Origin: Planctomycetota bacterium | Lineage (GTDB): Bacteria > Planctomycetota > UBA1135 > GCA-002748355 | Assembly: GCA_027021385.1 (NCBI GenBank) | Contig: JALUUL010000070.1 | Location: 1-64,000 of the forward strand | Length of the DNA stretch: 64,000 bases | Reading direction: 5' to 3' | Part shown: in pieces, positions 39,691 to 48,137 of the stretch | Layout: each line of letters begins with the position of its first letter | Position numbering within the stretch: position 1 is the stretch's first letter | Position numbers and translations under genes: made by a program | Notes under the pieces: generated by a model | What the model was told of the DNA's origin: nothing | The model's input: the letters and a program-made list of their open reading frames with translations, nothing else | Database searches by the model: none

Positions 39691-40797
39691 TTAGCGCCTT
39701 CTTCCCCGGGAATTCGAACCCTTGTTCCCTCCGCCGCCGGAGCCACCCCCGCCCTTTCCTCGGAACGGGTTCCCGGAGGATCCCCCGCCCCCTCCCTTGA
39801 GGAAGCGTCCGAGCTGTCCGCCGAGTCCCGGCGGCAAGGCGGTCTTGGCGCCGGAGAAGCCCTTGCCGTCGCCCCCGGTTCCACCCGCTCCCCCGGGGAT
39901 TCCGCGATCCGGCCCGGGCGCCCCGGGCCTCCCGGGGGCCCCCGGAAGGCCCGTTCGTCCGCCCCCCGCCAGGGGGCCCGCCCCGCCTCCGACCTGGGCG
40001 TTCTCCGGCTCGGGTTCCCGTTGGGGGATCGCCGGAAGGACCGCGTATCCGGGTTGGATGCTCTCGATCACCTCCCGTCGGAGAACGACGTGGCGGACGA
40101 AATCCAGCTTGCGGCCGGGGATGTCCTCGACCTCGCTACCGTCGAGCACGTTGAAGCTCTCTGGTCTTCGTTCGATCGAGAGTTCGATCTTCAGTCTTCT
40201 CGGGAGGTCCTTCTTTTCCTCGAGGATCCAATCGTCGAAGGGTTCGGCCTCGACCCCGAGTTCCTCGTAGTAGGTGATGTTGAAACGGCGGATCCGGTCG
40301 GAAAGGAGCTGGTAGTGTCCTCCTTTCTTCCAGTCCTCGTCGACGAGGGGGTCCTCCCTCCGCCAGAGTTCGATGAGGTCCGGATTTCTCGGATTCGTCT
40401 TGCAGAGGTAGCTGACCTCGGCGAGGGGCGCCCGGCGCTGGCTGTCGTCGGGGAGGGTCACGTCGGAAGCCGTCGGTCCCGCGACGATCAGGTGCAGGCG
40501 GTCGGCCTCGATCCGGACGATGGCGGCGTCCTCGCCCTCGAAGACCTTGTTCTCCTTGATGTCGAAGGTCCAGAGGGCCCGCAGGTCCTCCTCGATCATG
40601 TCGAGGATCCTGGGGCCCGCGGTCATCGGCTCCGCGAGGGCCTTGACCTCCTCCCGGGCATAGAGGGAGACGCTGAAGACCTGGAGGACGGCCGTGATGA
40701 CGAGGGCCGAGAGCATCGAGGCGAGAAGGAGTTCGATCAGTGTGAAGCCCGCCCCGCGACGGGAAACGGACAGGGCGGTTCGGCGACGGGCGTTCAT
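39691..40797 (-). CDS. gspJ: Type II secretion pseudopilin GspJ with a collagen-like tail
   Basis: This 368-residue minor pseudopilin has the prepilin cleavage site GAGFTLIELLLASMLSALV (residues 16-34) and a GspJ-like body to about residue 255. The last 110 residues are Gly/Pro-rich, first with short G-x-y triplets (GLPGAPGRPGAPG), then with poly-Gly blocks and a basic end (NKGSNSRGRRR). Ordinary GspJ is about 200 residues and lacks such a tail. ATG 40797 overlaps the gspI stop. It is the last gene of the operon; gspK does not follow. Confidence 0.85.
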   Translation of the reverse strand: MNARRRTALSVSRRGAGFTLIELLLASMLSALVITAVLQVFSVSLYAREEVKALAEPMTAGPRILDMIEEDLRALWTFDIKENKVFEGEDAAIVRIEADRLHLIVAGPTASDVTLPDDSQRRAPLAEVSYLCKTNPRNPDLIELWRREDPLVDEDWKKGGHYQLLSDRIRRFNITYYEELGVEAEPFDDWILEEKKDLPRRLKIELSIERRPESFNVLDGSEVEDIPGRKLDFVRHVVLRREVIESIQPGYAVLPAIPQREPEPENAQVGGGAGPLAGGGRTGLPGAPGRPGAPGPDRGIPGGAGGTGGDGKGFSGAKTALPPGLGGQLGRFLKGGGGGSSGNPFRGKGGGGSGGGGNKGSNSRGRRR

Positions 40798-41480
40798 CGT
40801 CCTCCTCCTTCGGTGCCGGATCCGCCGGGACCGCCGGATCCGGCGGTGGCGCCCCCGGTCTTCGTCTTGACCTGGTCGGGGGTCATCCCGCTGAGCGCCA
40901 GCGTCGAGGCGCGGCTCCTGAGCATGTAGACGCCGGTCGAATCCCGGGCCCTCGGCGAGAAATAGTAGATGAACACGGCGACCTCCTCGAATTCGTCTTC
41001 GGAAGGATCGTCGTCCTCCTTGACCTCGGTGTCGAGGGCATCGTCGGCCCCCTCCGGGCCAAGTTTCCGGGCGGCCCGGGCTTCCATCCTCCGTTCCAGC
41101 CAGGATAGACGCTCCGAACGGCGGACGGCGGCCTCGTCACCGGTCTCCTCGGCCTCCAGTTCGGCGTTCTGGGCGATCTCCTCCTGGATCGCCGCCTCTC
41201 CGACGAGGATCCGGAAACGGAACTTCGGATAGTCCTCGAAGGGCATTTCCTGGTCCCGGATCTCCCAGACGTAACGCGCTCCGGCCTGGATCTCGCTCAT
41301 CAGGCGCTTCGCGAGGACCCGCGCGACCCTCAGGTTCCTTGCCTCGGTACCGGTTGAGAGGCTCTCGGTGCGCAGCGCGGTCAGGGAGAGGACGGCGATC
41401 GCGAGGATCGCAAGGGCTACGAGCACCTCGAGGAGGGAGAACCCGCGGTTCCAGGCCGGGTCATGGGGCGGGGACCGCAT
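40794..41480 (-). CDS. gspI: Type II secretion pseudopilin GspI with acidic insertion
   Basis: This 228-residue minor pseudopilin carries the cleavage motif NRGFSLLEVLVALAILAIAV at residues 11-30. It is about 100 residues longer than typical GspI. An acidic insertion (ELEAEETGDEAAVRR, TEVKEDDDPSEDEFEEV) spans about residues 105-170, and a Gly-rich C-terminal tail follows. ATG 41480 lies one base after the gspH stop, and its own stop overlaps gspJ. It would cap the pseudopilus with GspJ. Confidence 0.85.
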   Translation of the reverse strand: MRSPPHDPAWNRGFSLLEVLVALAILAIAVLSLTALRTESLSTGTEARNLRVARVLAKRLMSEIQAGARYVWEIRDQEMPFEDYPKFRFRILVGEAAIQEEIAQNAELEAEETGDEAAVRRSERLSWLERRMEARAARKLGPEGADDALDTEVKEDDDPSEDEFEEVAVFIYYFSPRARDSTGVYMLRSRASTLALSGMTPDQVKTKTGGATAGSGGPGGSGTEGGGR

Positions 41481-41481
41481 C

Positions 41482-42069
41482 TCAGAAGTCGAAGTCGGTC
41501 GCCGTCCGGTACTCGAGGACCCCCTCGCGGGCCTCGATCCGTCCGGTCAGGGGAGGGACGAAGACGGACCATTTGAGGTCCTCGTTCGTTCGGTGCTCGA
41601 GATAGATGACCTTCTGCAGGCTTCGTCCCCGCGGGTCGAAGCGGATCCGGCCCGGTTTGTGGCGAAGGGGGTCATTGGAGCCGATGCTGATCCCCGCGAT
41701 CTTTACGGATTCAGGGAGTTCGTACCATCCGAGGGGGATCACCTTCGGCAGTTCGACCGAGGAGGAAGCCTCGTTTTCGTCGAGAAGACGGAGTTCGGGG
41801 GGGACGAGGATCCGATAGCGGTTGCGTTCCGGGTCCAGTTCGAGGCCGTAGCTCCGTCCCCTCAGCCTGGACTCGCTGCGGAGGTAGTCGAGGCGGGCGG
41901 CCAGCTTGCGCGCCTCGGCCGCGATCTGCGCTTCGGGGATGTCGCCGAGGAAGGCCGGGACGATGGCCTGGGTCAGGAGGCCGAGGATCGCAATGACGAC
42001 CATGAGTTCGAGAAGGGTGAAGCCGGCGCGCCGCCGGCCCCCGTCCCCGACCTGTCGCCATTCCTCCAT
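41482..42069 (-). CDS. gspH: Type II secretion pseudopilin GspH
   Basis: This 195-residue minor pseudopilin has the N-terminal motif RAGFTLLELMVVIAILGLLT (residues 14-33), Glu at +5 of the mature protein, and a beta-rich body (GRSYGLELDPERNRYRILVP, IRFDPRGRSLQKVIYL) typical of GspH. It is closely spaced with gspG upstream (9 bases) and gspI downstream. Confidence 0.86.
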   Translation of the reverse strand: MEEWRQVGDGGRRRAGFTLLELMVVIAILGLLTQAIVPAFLGDIPEAQIAAEARKLAARLDYLRSESRLRGRSYGLELDPERNRYRILVPPELRLLDENEASSSVELPKVIPLGWYELPESVKIAGISIGSNDPLRHKPGRIRFDPRGRSLQKVIYLEHRTNEDLKWSVFVPPLTGRIEAREGVLEYRTATDFDF

Positions 42070-42078
42070 CGGAAGACC

Positions 42079-42501
42079 TCAGCGCCCTCCCTTGAGCTTC
42101 TCGACGTCGTAGCTGCGCATGTTCAGATTCGTGATGTCGTCGTCGGTATCCTGGCTGCCGTCGGGACCGAAGCAGAGGACGCGAATCTTGATGTTGCCCT
42201 CGCCCTCCTCGATCACGTATTCGTTGCCCCAGGGGTCCTTGGGGACCTCGCTGAGCTTCAGGTACTGTTCATCGATCAGTTCCTGGACGCTTTCGGGGAC
42301 GCGGCCGTTCTTCAGGTAGAAACGTTCCGAGGCCTCGGAGATCTGGTTCAAGTCGTTCTTGACCGCGTTCAACTTCGCGGTGTCCGTTTCTCCGAGGACG
42401 TTCTGGGCGACGAGGGTCGCCATGATGCCGATGATGATCACGACGACCATGATCTCGACGAGGGTGAAACCTCGTTGGCGTTTGCGGGTTCCGGTATTCA
42501 T
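42079..42501 (-). CDS. gspG: Type II secretion major pseudopilin GspG
   Basis: This 140-residue major pseudopilin has the peptidase site QRGFTLVEIMVVVIIIGIMA (residues 9-28), then the hallmark PKDPWGNEYV and the calcium-site region CFGPDGSQDTDDDITN near the end. The full domain is present. ATG 42501 is 45 bases downstream of a TAGAAT element, so gspG-H-I-J may have their own promoter. The prepilin peptidase GspO is not in the window. Confidence 0.95.
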   Translation of the reverse strand: MNTGTRKRQRGFTLVEIMVVVIIIGIMATLVAQNVLGETDTAKLNAVKNDLNQISEASERFYLKNGRVPESVQELIDEQYLKLSEVPKDPWGNEYVIEEGEGNIKIRVLCFGPDGSQDTDDDITNLNMRSYDVEKLKGGR

Positions 42502-42545
42502 GTTTCCTGCGTTTCCTGGACCAATGAGCTATCCCGAGACAGGAC

Positions 42546-42575
42546 ATTCTACCCCCGACGGCCCTTGGACGGGGG
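42546..42575 (-). promoter_or_regulatory. Hairpin followed by TAGAAT between gspF and gspG
   Basis: CCCCCG (42552-42557) pairs with CGGGGG (42570-42575). Immediately downstream on the minus strand comes TAGAAT (42546-42551), 45 bases before gspG. The hairpin could attenuate transcription from gspF, and the hexamer could be a -10 element for gspG-J, which would give the abundant pseudopilin extra expression. There is no T-tract, so both roles are tentative. Confidence 0.35.
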
Positions 42576-42612
42576 CGTTCCAGGACTATTCCCTCCCATG
42601 CCCCGCCGGAGA

Positions 42613-43845
42613 TCAGGCCATTTTCTGGACCTGGAGCAGGGGGAGGATGATCGAGATGATGATTCCCGCGACGACGGCGGCGAGGACGACGATGATCAGG
42701 GGTTCGAGAACCGTCGTCAGCTTCTGGGTCGCGAGGTCCACTTCCTCCTCGTAGGTGTCCGCGATCTGTTCGAGGACTTCCTCGAGATTCCCGGCCTGTT
42801 CCCCGACGGAGACCATGTAGGACACGATCGGAGGGAAGATCTTGGCGTGCCTCATCGGGGTCGCGATGTCCGCCCCCTCGAGGATGTGGTCATGGACCTT
42901 CTGGAGGGCGTCCGCGAGGACCTGGTTCCCGAGGGTCTCCTTCGTGACCTGGATGGCCTGGATGGCCGGGACGCCGGAACGCAGGAGTGTCGCCAAGGTG
43001 GTGGCGAAGCGTCCGACCGTCTGCTTGAGCATCAGGTCCCCGAAGACCGGGACCTTGAGCTTGAAGCCGTCCCAGAGGAGACGTCCCTTCGGATGACGGA
43101 GGACCCAGTTGAAGGAGAGGGAGAGGAGGATGATCCCGACGCAGACGGCCCACCACCAATGGACGAAGAAATCGCTGACGGAAATCAGGATCTGGGTCGG
43201 CAGGGGCAGCTTCTGCCCCCTCGAGATCATCATCTGGGAGATCTTTGGGACGACGAAGGTCATCAGGATGGCGACGACGAGGATCCCGATGAGGATCATG
43301 ATCGTCGGGTAGACCATCGCGGCGCCGACCTTGTTGCGAAGGCGGCTTTGAGCAAGGAGATACTCGGCGAGCTTGGCGAGAACCCGATCGAGGGCGCCGG
43401 AGGCCTCCCCGGCCTTGACCATGGCCGAGTAGAGTTCGGTGAAGTATGCGGGATGCATCGCCACGGCGTCCCCGAAGGCCATGCCCTGCGTGACCCGCTC
43501 GCGGATGTCCCGGAAGACGGATTCCATCTGGCGGTCCGGCGCCTGTTCGACGACGGCGCGCAGTGCCTCCGCCAATGGGATACCTGCTCCCAGGAGGGAG
43601 GCGAGTTGCCGGGTGACGGCACTGACCTGTTCGGTGCGCTTCTTGTTAGGGGTCGTGACCCCCTGGAGCCTCCGGAGGCGGGAGCTGAAGAGTTCTCGCC
43701 TCCCGCTCCGGGCCTCCTGGATTTCGGTGACGAGGAGGTCCTTCTTACGGAGCTTCGTGCGGGCGTCCTTCGGGGAGTCTGCGTCGACGATCCCTGAGGA
43801 TCGTTTCCCCTCCGTGTCCAGGGCCTTGTAGGAGTAGATCGGCAT
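42613..43845 (-). CDS. gspF: Type II secretion inner-membrane platform protein GspF
   Basis: This 410-residue protein has two repeated T2SF domains (about 70-195 and 275-395) and three membrane segments (VYPTIMILIGILVVAILMTF, WWAVCVGIILLSLSFNWVL, LEPLIIVVLAAVVAGIIISI). The N-terminus MPIYSYKALDTEGKRSSGIV and the SLLGAGIPLAEALRAV/LLRSGVPAIQAIQV repeats are classical. It connects GspE to the pseudopilus. It lies nine bases after gspE. Confidence 0.95.
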   Translation of the reverse strand: MPIYSYKALDTEGKRSSGIVDADSPKDARTKLRKKDLLVTEIQEARSGRRELFSSRLRRLQGVTTPNKKRTEQVSAVTRQLASLLGAGIPLAEALRAVVEQAPDRQMESVFRDIRERVTQGMAFGDAVAMHPAYFTELYSAMVKAGEASGALDRVLAKLAEYLLAQSRLRNKVGAAMVYPTIMILIGILVVAILMTFVVPKISQMMISRGQKLPLPTQILISVSDFFVHWWWAVCVGIILLSLSFNWVLRHPKGRLLWDGFKLKVPVFGDLMLKQTVGRFATTLATLLRSGVPAIQAIQVTKETLGNQVLADALQKVHDHILEGADIATPMRHAKIFPPIVSYMVSVGEQAGNLEEVLEQIADTYEEEVDLATQKLTTVLEPLIIVVLAAVVAGIIISIILPLLQVQKMA

Positions 43846-43854
43846 CCCTTCGGA

Positions 43855-45564
43855 TCAGACGATGTCCATCTGGGTCACCCGTAGAACCTCTCCGGGCGTC
43901 GTCATGCCCGAGAGGAGCTTTTCGATCCCGTCCATCCGGAGGGTCTTGAGGCCGCGCTGGATCGCCCCACGCTTGATGTCCGTCGCCGAGGCGCGCTCGA
44001 CGATCTGGTGCTGGATGTGCTCGTCGATCGGCAGCATCTCGTAGATCGCGGTCCGACCCTGGAACCCTGAATGGAAGCATTCGTCGCAGCCCATGCCCTT
44101 CCAGATCTTCCCCTCCGGAAAACGGTCCCGGTCGAGTCCGAGTTCCTCGATCTGGAAGCTGACCTTCTCGTCGGGAGGGACGAGTTCCTTGCAATGGGGG
44201 CAGATCAACCGGACGAGGCGCTGGGCGACGACTAGGAGAAGCGAACTCGAGACCAGGTAGGGTTCGATGTCGATGTCGATGAGCCTCGTGACCGTCGAGG
44301 CCGAATCGTTCGTGTGCACGGTCGAAAAGACGAGGTGTCCGGTGAGGGCGGCGCGGATCGCGATCTCCGCCGTTTCGGTGTCCCGGACCTCCCCGACCAT
44401 CATGACGTCGGGGTCCTGTCGCAGGAAGGAACGCAGGCCCGCGGCGAAGGTCAGGCCCTTCTTTGTGTTGACCTGGACCTGGCTGATGCCGGCGAGGTTG
44501 TACTCGATCGGATCCTCGATCGTCAGGATGTTCTTTTCGGTCGAGTCCTGTTCGGTCAGGGCGGCGTAAAGGGTCGTCGTCTTCCCCGAACCCGTCGGGC
44601 CGGTGACGAAGATCATCCCGTGGGAATAGCTCAGGTATCTCCGGAAGATCTTGAGATTCTCCTCGCTCAGTCCGATCTCGTGGAGCCGGAAGACCTTTGC
44701 GGTTTTGTCGAGGATCCGGAAGACGATCCTCTCCCCGTAGTTCACCGGCACGGTCGAGATGCGGACGTCGACGTCCCCGTCGCCGATGCGGATGCTCGCC
44801 CGGCCGTCCTGGGGAAGCCTGCGTTCAGCGATGTCCATCTTCCCCATGACCTTGACGCGGGAGGTGATGGCCTCCTGGGCCTTCTTCGGGATGGCCTCCA
44901 TGTCGTAAAGGATGCCGTCGATCCTCATCCGGACTTGCAGATGGTCGGGGAAGGGCTGCAGATGGATGTCGGAGGCCCGGAGCTTCAAGGCCTGGAACAG
45001 CAGCATGTTGACGAGTTTGATGATCGGGGCCTTGTTCGCGACGTCGAGGAGGTCCTCGGACTCCTCGATCTCCGTCGCGAGACCCATAATGTCCTCTTCC
45101 TCGATGTCGTCGAGGGCCTCGTCCACGCCGTCGGCCTTGTGCCGGTAGGCCCGATTGATCAGGTTCGTGATCTCCTGCTTGGGGGCCAGGACGGGTTCGA
45201 CCTCGGATTCGAGGAGCGAGGCTAATTCGTCCATCGGCTGGACGTCGAGGGGTGTGCAGGTCGCGACCTCGACCACGCCGTTGCGCCGCCCGACCGCGAT
45301 CAGGTTGTGGGTGCGGGCGAACTGCACCGGCACGACCTGGATGAAGGCCTCGGGAACCTTGGAGCCGGTGAGGTTCGGGTTCTTCGGAATCCCGAGATAC
45401 TCCGAGAGGAAATCCAGGACCTTCGCCTCGGGCAGGAGATTTCTCGTTACGAGGACCCGGTCGAGGGTCTGGCCGGAATTACGTTCCGCCTCGAGGGCCT
45501 CCTCGATCTGGGCCGGGGTCAAGCCGGCCTTGCGGAGCATCGTGATCTTCAGTCGGTCGGTCAT
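43855..45564 (-). CDS. gspE: Type II secretion ATPase GspE
   Basis: This 569-residue cytosolic hexameric ATPase drives pseudopilus assembly. It has an N-terminal MshEN-type domain (about 1-150), then Walker A GPTGSGKTTTLY, the Asp box, Walker B LRQDPDVMMVGEVRDTETAE, His box TGHLVFSTVHTNDSASTV, and a zinc-binding tetracysteine (CPHC and CDEC, about 45 residues apart). All catalytic blocks are intact. ATG 45564 is 16 bases after gspD. No GspL is present to tether it, so another partner or a locus elsewhere is implied. Confidence 0.95.
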   Translation of the reverse strand: MTDRLKITMLRKAGLTPAQIEEALEAERNSGQTLDRVLVTRNLLPEAKVLDFLSEYLGIPKNPNLTGSKVPEAFIQVVPVQFARTHNLIAVGRRNGVVEVATCTPLDVQPMDELASLLESEVEPVLAPKQEITNLINRAYRHKADGVDEALDDIEEEDIMGLATEIEESEDLLDVANKAPIIKLVNMLLFQALKLRASDIHLQPFPDHLQVRMRIDGILYDMEAIPKKAQEAITSRVKVMGKMDIAERRLPQDGRASIRIGDGDVDVRISTVPVNYGERIVFRILDKTAKVFRLHEIGLSEENLKIFRRYLSYSHGMIFVTGPTGSGKTTTLYAALTEQDSTEKNILTIEDPIEYNLAGISQVQVNTKKGLTFAAGLRSFLRQDPDVMMVGEVRDTETAEIAIRAALTGHLVFSTVHTNDSASTVTRLIDIDIEPYLVSSSLLLVVAQRLVRLICPHCKELVPPDEKVSFQIEELGLDRDRFPEGKIWKGMGCDECFHSGFQGRTAIYEMLPIDEHIQHQIVERASATDIKRGAIQRGLKTLRMDGIEKLLSGMTTPGEVLRVTQMDIV

Positions 45565-45580
45565 CGTCGAGCGGGATGCA

Positions 45581-47893
45581 TCAGCGGCCTTCGCCCCCTC
45601 CCTCCTTCGCCTTGGCTCTCGCCTCGGCCTCCATCCGGGCCTTCTGCGTCTCGTCGGGCTCGCTCTCTCCGGAGGGCGGGCGCTCGTAGGCCGGGATATC
45701 GAATCCGCCGATCCGGTCCAGGTCCTCGATCGTGGTTTCGGGATCGTCGAGCCGGATCTCGTCCCTGCCTTTCCAGCTGGGATCGATGATCTTGAGCCTC
45801 TGGTGTCCTATGTACTTCGCTGCTTCGAGCTTCTTCAGGAACGTGAGCTTCGCGAGATCGGAGAAATCTTCCGCCTGGAGAATGTGGGGGGTCAGGAAGA
45901 AGTAGAGGTTCGTCTTGCGCTTCGTCGTTTCCGTGCTCCGGAAAAGGGCGCCGAGAATCGGAAGGTCCTTCAAGAAAGGGATCCCATCGTTCGTTTCGCT
46001 CGACTGATCCTCGATGACGCCGCCGAAGACCATCGTGTTTCCCGAAGGCATCGTGACCGAGGTCTGGATCTTCCGGACCGTCTTCGGAGGGGGCACGGCC
46101 GAAGTGGAATCGAAGTTTCCGGTGAACTTGGAGACTTCGAGCTTGATGTTGAGCTTCAAGTAGTTCCCCTCCGAGATCGAAGGGCTGATCGAGAGATCGA
46201 TGCCCGCGTCCTGGAACCCGCTGAAGTTCGTCGAGGTTGTGACGTTCCCGGTCTGGGATTCCGTGGTCGGGAAGGACTCTTTGCTCTGGACGATGGCGTC
46301 CTCGTTGTTGTTGACGAGGACGGAGGGGATCGAGAGCACGTTGGCCGTCGTGTCCGACTTGAGGGCGTTGACTACGAGGGGAATTGCGAAATCCCCGCTC
46401 GTGATGATCCCCCCCGTGAACCCCTGGAGGGGGTTTTCGAAGTCCGGGAGCCTCGTGTCGGGTAGTCCGTTCCCGTCGGTGTCGTCGAAGGTCGTCAGTC
46501 CGTGGGATGTGAAGGCGAAGGGCCTCGTGAAGTTGTCCCCTCCGAGGTCCAGGAGTCCGAGTTCCATCCCGAGCTTGTCGATGTCCTGGGTCGCGAGTTC
46601 TATCAGAGCGGTCTCGATCAGGACCTGGGGCTGTCGGATGTCGATCTGCCGGATCAACTCCTTGATCTTCTCGAATTGGGTCTTCGTGGCGGCGATCAGG
46701 AGGGCGTTGCTCTTCTCGTCCTCGATGATGACGGGGGTCGGATCGCGGCGCGTCTGGGTGTTGCCTCCGGGGGCTCCACGCCCTCCGGCCTGCTGCTGCG
46801 CGGTCGTGGCCTGCCGGAGGAAGTTCTGCAAGGTCTCCCGCATCTCCTTCGCCAGCGTGTTCTTCAGGCGATAGACCCTGTAGTTGCCCTCGAAGTTCTG
46901 GATCTTCGTGTCGAGCTGGGCGACCATCGCCTCGATCTCCCGGATCTTCTTCTCATGGGCGTAGACGATCAGGGAGTCCTTGCTCGGATTCTCGAGGATC
47001 TTGACCGGGATCAGGTCTTCGGGGTTCACTCCCCCCCCCTGGGCGGCGGGTTGGGCGGGGCGGCCGGTCCGGTCGTTGATCAGTTCATCGAGGATCGGCT
47101 TGATGTCCTCGGTCGAGTTGTATTGGAGGCGGATCGTCCGGAGGGAGGCCTTGGGCAGTTCCTCCTTGATGTCGACGAGTTTCAGGAGCTGGTAGAGGGT
47201 GTAGACCGTCGGCGCGAAGCCCGTCAGCATGACGATCTTCTGGTTGCCCGACCCGTCCCCGAGGGAGTAGAAGTTGTCCAGGGTCAGCGGGTCCTGGTAG
47301 AAGGCCCGCAGGTTGTTCGAGGCCATTGCGGCATTGATGTTCTTGAGCCGCATCGTCGTGACGATGTAGAGGCCGGTGCGGTCCTTGTACTGCTCGATCT
47401 CCTCCGGAGGAACGAACTTGGCACCCTTCTTGACCTCGTTCGCCTTGCCCTGGGAGAACTTGACGATCTGATAGAAGCGCCCTCCGGCATTTCCTCGAGG
47501 GATGCAGGCCCAGCCCTTGATGAAGAGGACGGTCTGAAAGAAGTCGAAGAAGTCCTCGACCTTGATCTTCAAGGTTCCGAGCAGTCGGATTTGGTTCTGG
47601 GGAGAGTCCGGCTGAAGGGTAGGGTCGCTTTCGACGTCGACGTAGAAGCTCTTGTTGGTGACTTTCTGGGCGAACTTGATGAACTGGAGGAAGGGGACTC
47701 CCTTCTCCTCGTCCACCGCGAAAATGACCTCGTTCCCGACGATGCGGATCTTCTCCTGGCCGGTTCCGCCCCGGTTCCCGGCGGGCGGGTTTCCGGCCCC
47801 CTGGGAAGAAGCCGGGGCCGGGGTCACCGGGCCGAGGAGAGCCAGGGCCAGGATCCAGGGGATCCGACCTCCAAGGGGGTTCAGGATTCGCAC
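45581..47893 (-). CDS. gspD: Type II secretion secretin GspD
   Basis: This 770-residue outer-membrane channel subunit has a signal peptide (GRIPWILALALLGPVTPAPA), a divergent N0 and several N domains with the secretin repeat (LIVYAHEKKIREIEAMVAQL, NALLIAATKTQFEKIKELIR, RQPQVLIETALIEL). The C-terminal secretin core has VLSIPSVLVNNNEDA and PFLKDLPILGALFRST. A tail of about 90 residues follows the core. The start is GTG 47893, since AGGAGG (47905-47910) lies 11 bases upstream; the longer frame lacks a site. It is the first gene of the gspDEFGHIJ cluster. Confidence 0.94.
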   Translation of the reverse strand: MRILNPLGGRIPWILALALLGPVTPAPASSQGAGNPPAGNRGGTGQEKIRIVGNEVIFAVDEEKGVPFLQFIKFAQKVTNKSFYVDVESDPTLQPDSPQNQIRLLGTLKIKVEDFFDFFQTVLFIKGWACIPRGNAGGRFYQIVKFSQGKANEVKKGAKFVPPEEIEQYKDRTGLYIVTTMRLKNINAAMASNNLRAFYQDPLTLDNFYSLGDGSGNQKIVMLTGFAPTVYTLYQLLKLVDIKEELPKASLRTIRLQYNSTEDIKPILDELINDRTGRPAQPAAQGGGVNPEDLIPVKILENPSKDSLIVYAHEKKIREIEAMVAQLDTKIQNFEGNYRVYRLKNTLAKEMRETLQNFLRQATTAQQQAGGRGAPGGNTQTRRDPTPVIIEDEKSNALLIAATKTQFEKIKELIRQIDIRQPQVLIETALIELATQDIDKLGMELGLLDLGGDNFTRPFAFTSHGLTTFDDTDGNGLPDTRLPDFENPLQGFTGGIITSGDFAIPLVVNALKSDTTANVLSIPSVLVNNNEDAIVQSKESFPTTESQTGNVTTSTNFSGFQDAGIDLSISPSISEGNYLKLNIKLEVSKFTGNFDSTSAVPPPKTVRKIQTSVTMPSGNTMVFGGVIEDQSSETNDGIPFLKDLPILGALFRSTETTKRKTNLYFFLTPHILQAEDFSDLAKLTFLKKLEAAKYIGHQRLKIIDPSWKGRDEIRLDDPETTIEDLDRIGGFDIPAYERPPSGESEPDETQKARMEAEARAKAKEGGGEGR

Positions 47894-48137
47894 CGTGCTT
47901 CCAACCTCCTGATTGCGGGCGCCCGAGCCCGGGTCTGTCGATCCGTCCGGTCCACCCGGAACGGAGCCGGCTCGGACGGGAAGGCCCGACGTTTTATTCC
48001 CCCGAGCCCGCAAATGGAACCTGGAACCGGACTAAGGGCTTTCCGCATCCTTTCCCGAAAAGGGTTTGTTCCCTCGCCGGAGGGCGCTATCCATGCGGAT
48101 GCGTGCCCTCCTACCACGGGTGAAAGGAGCGAATGCC

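Noticed and set aside
39890-39980. Gly/Pro triplets at 39.9 kb as a separate collagen-like gene.
   Set aside because: They are in frame with, and continuous with, gspJ.
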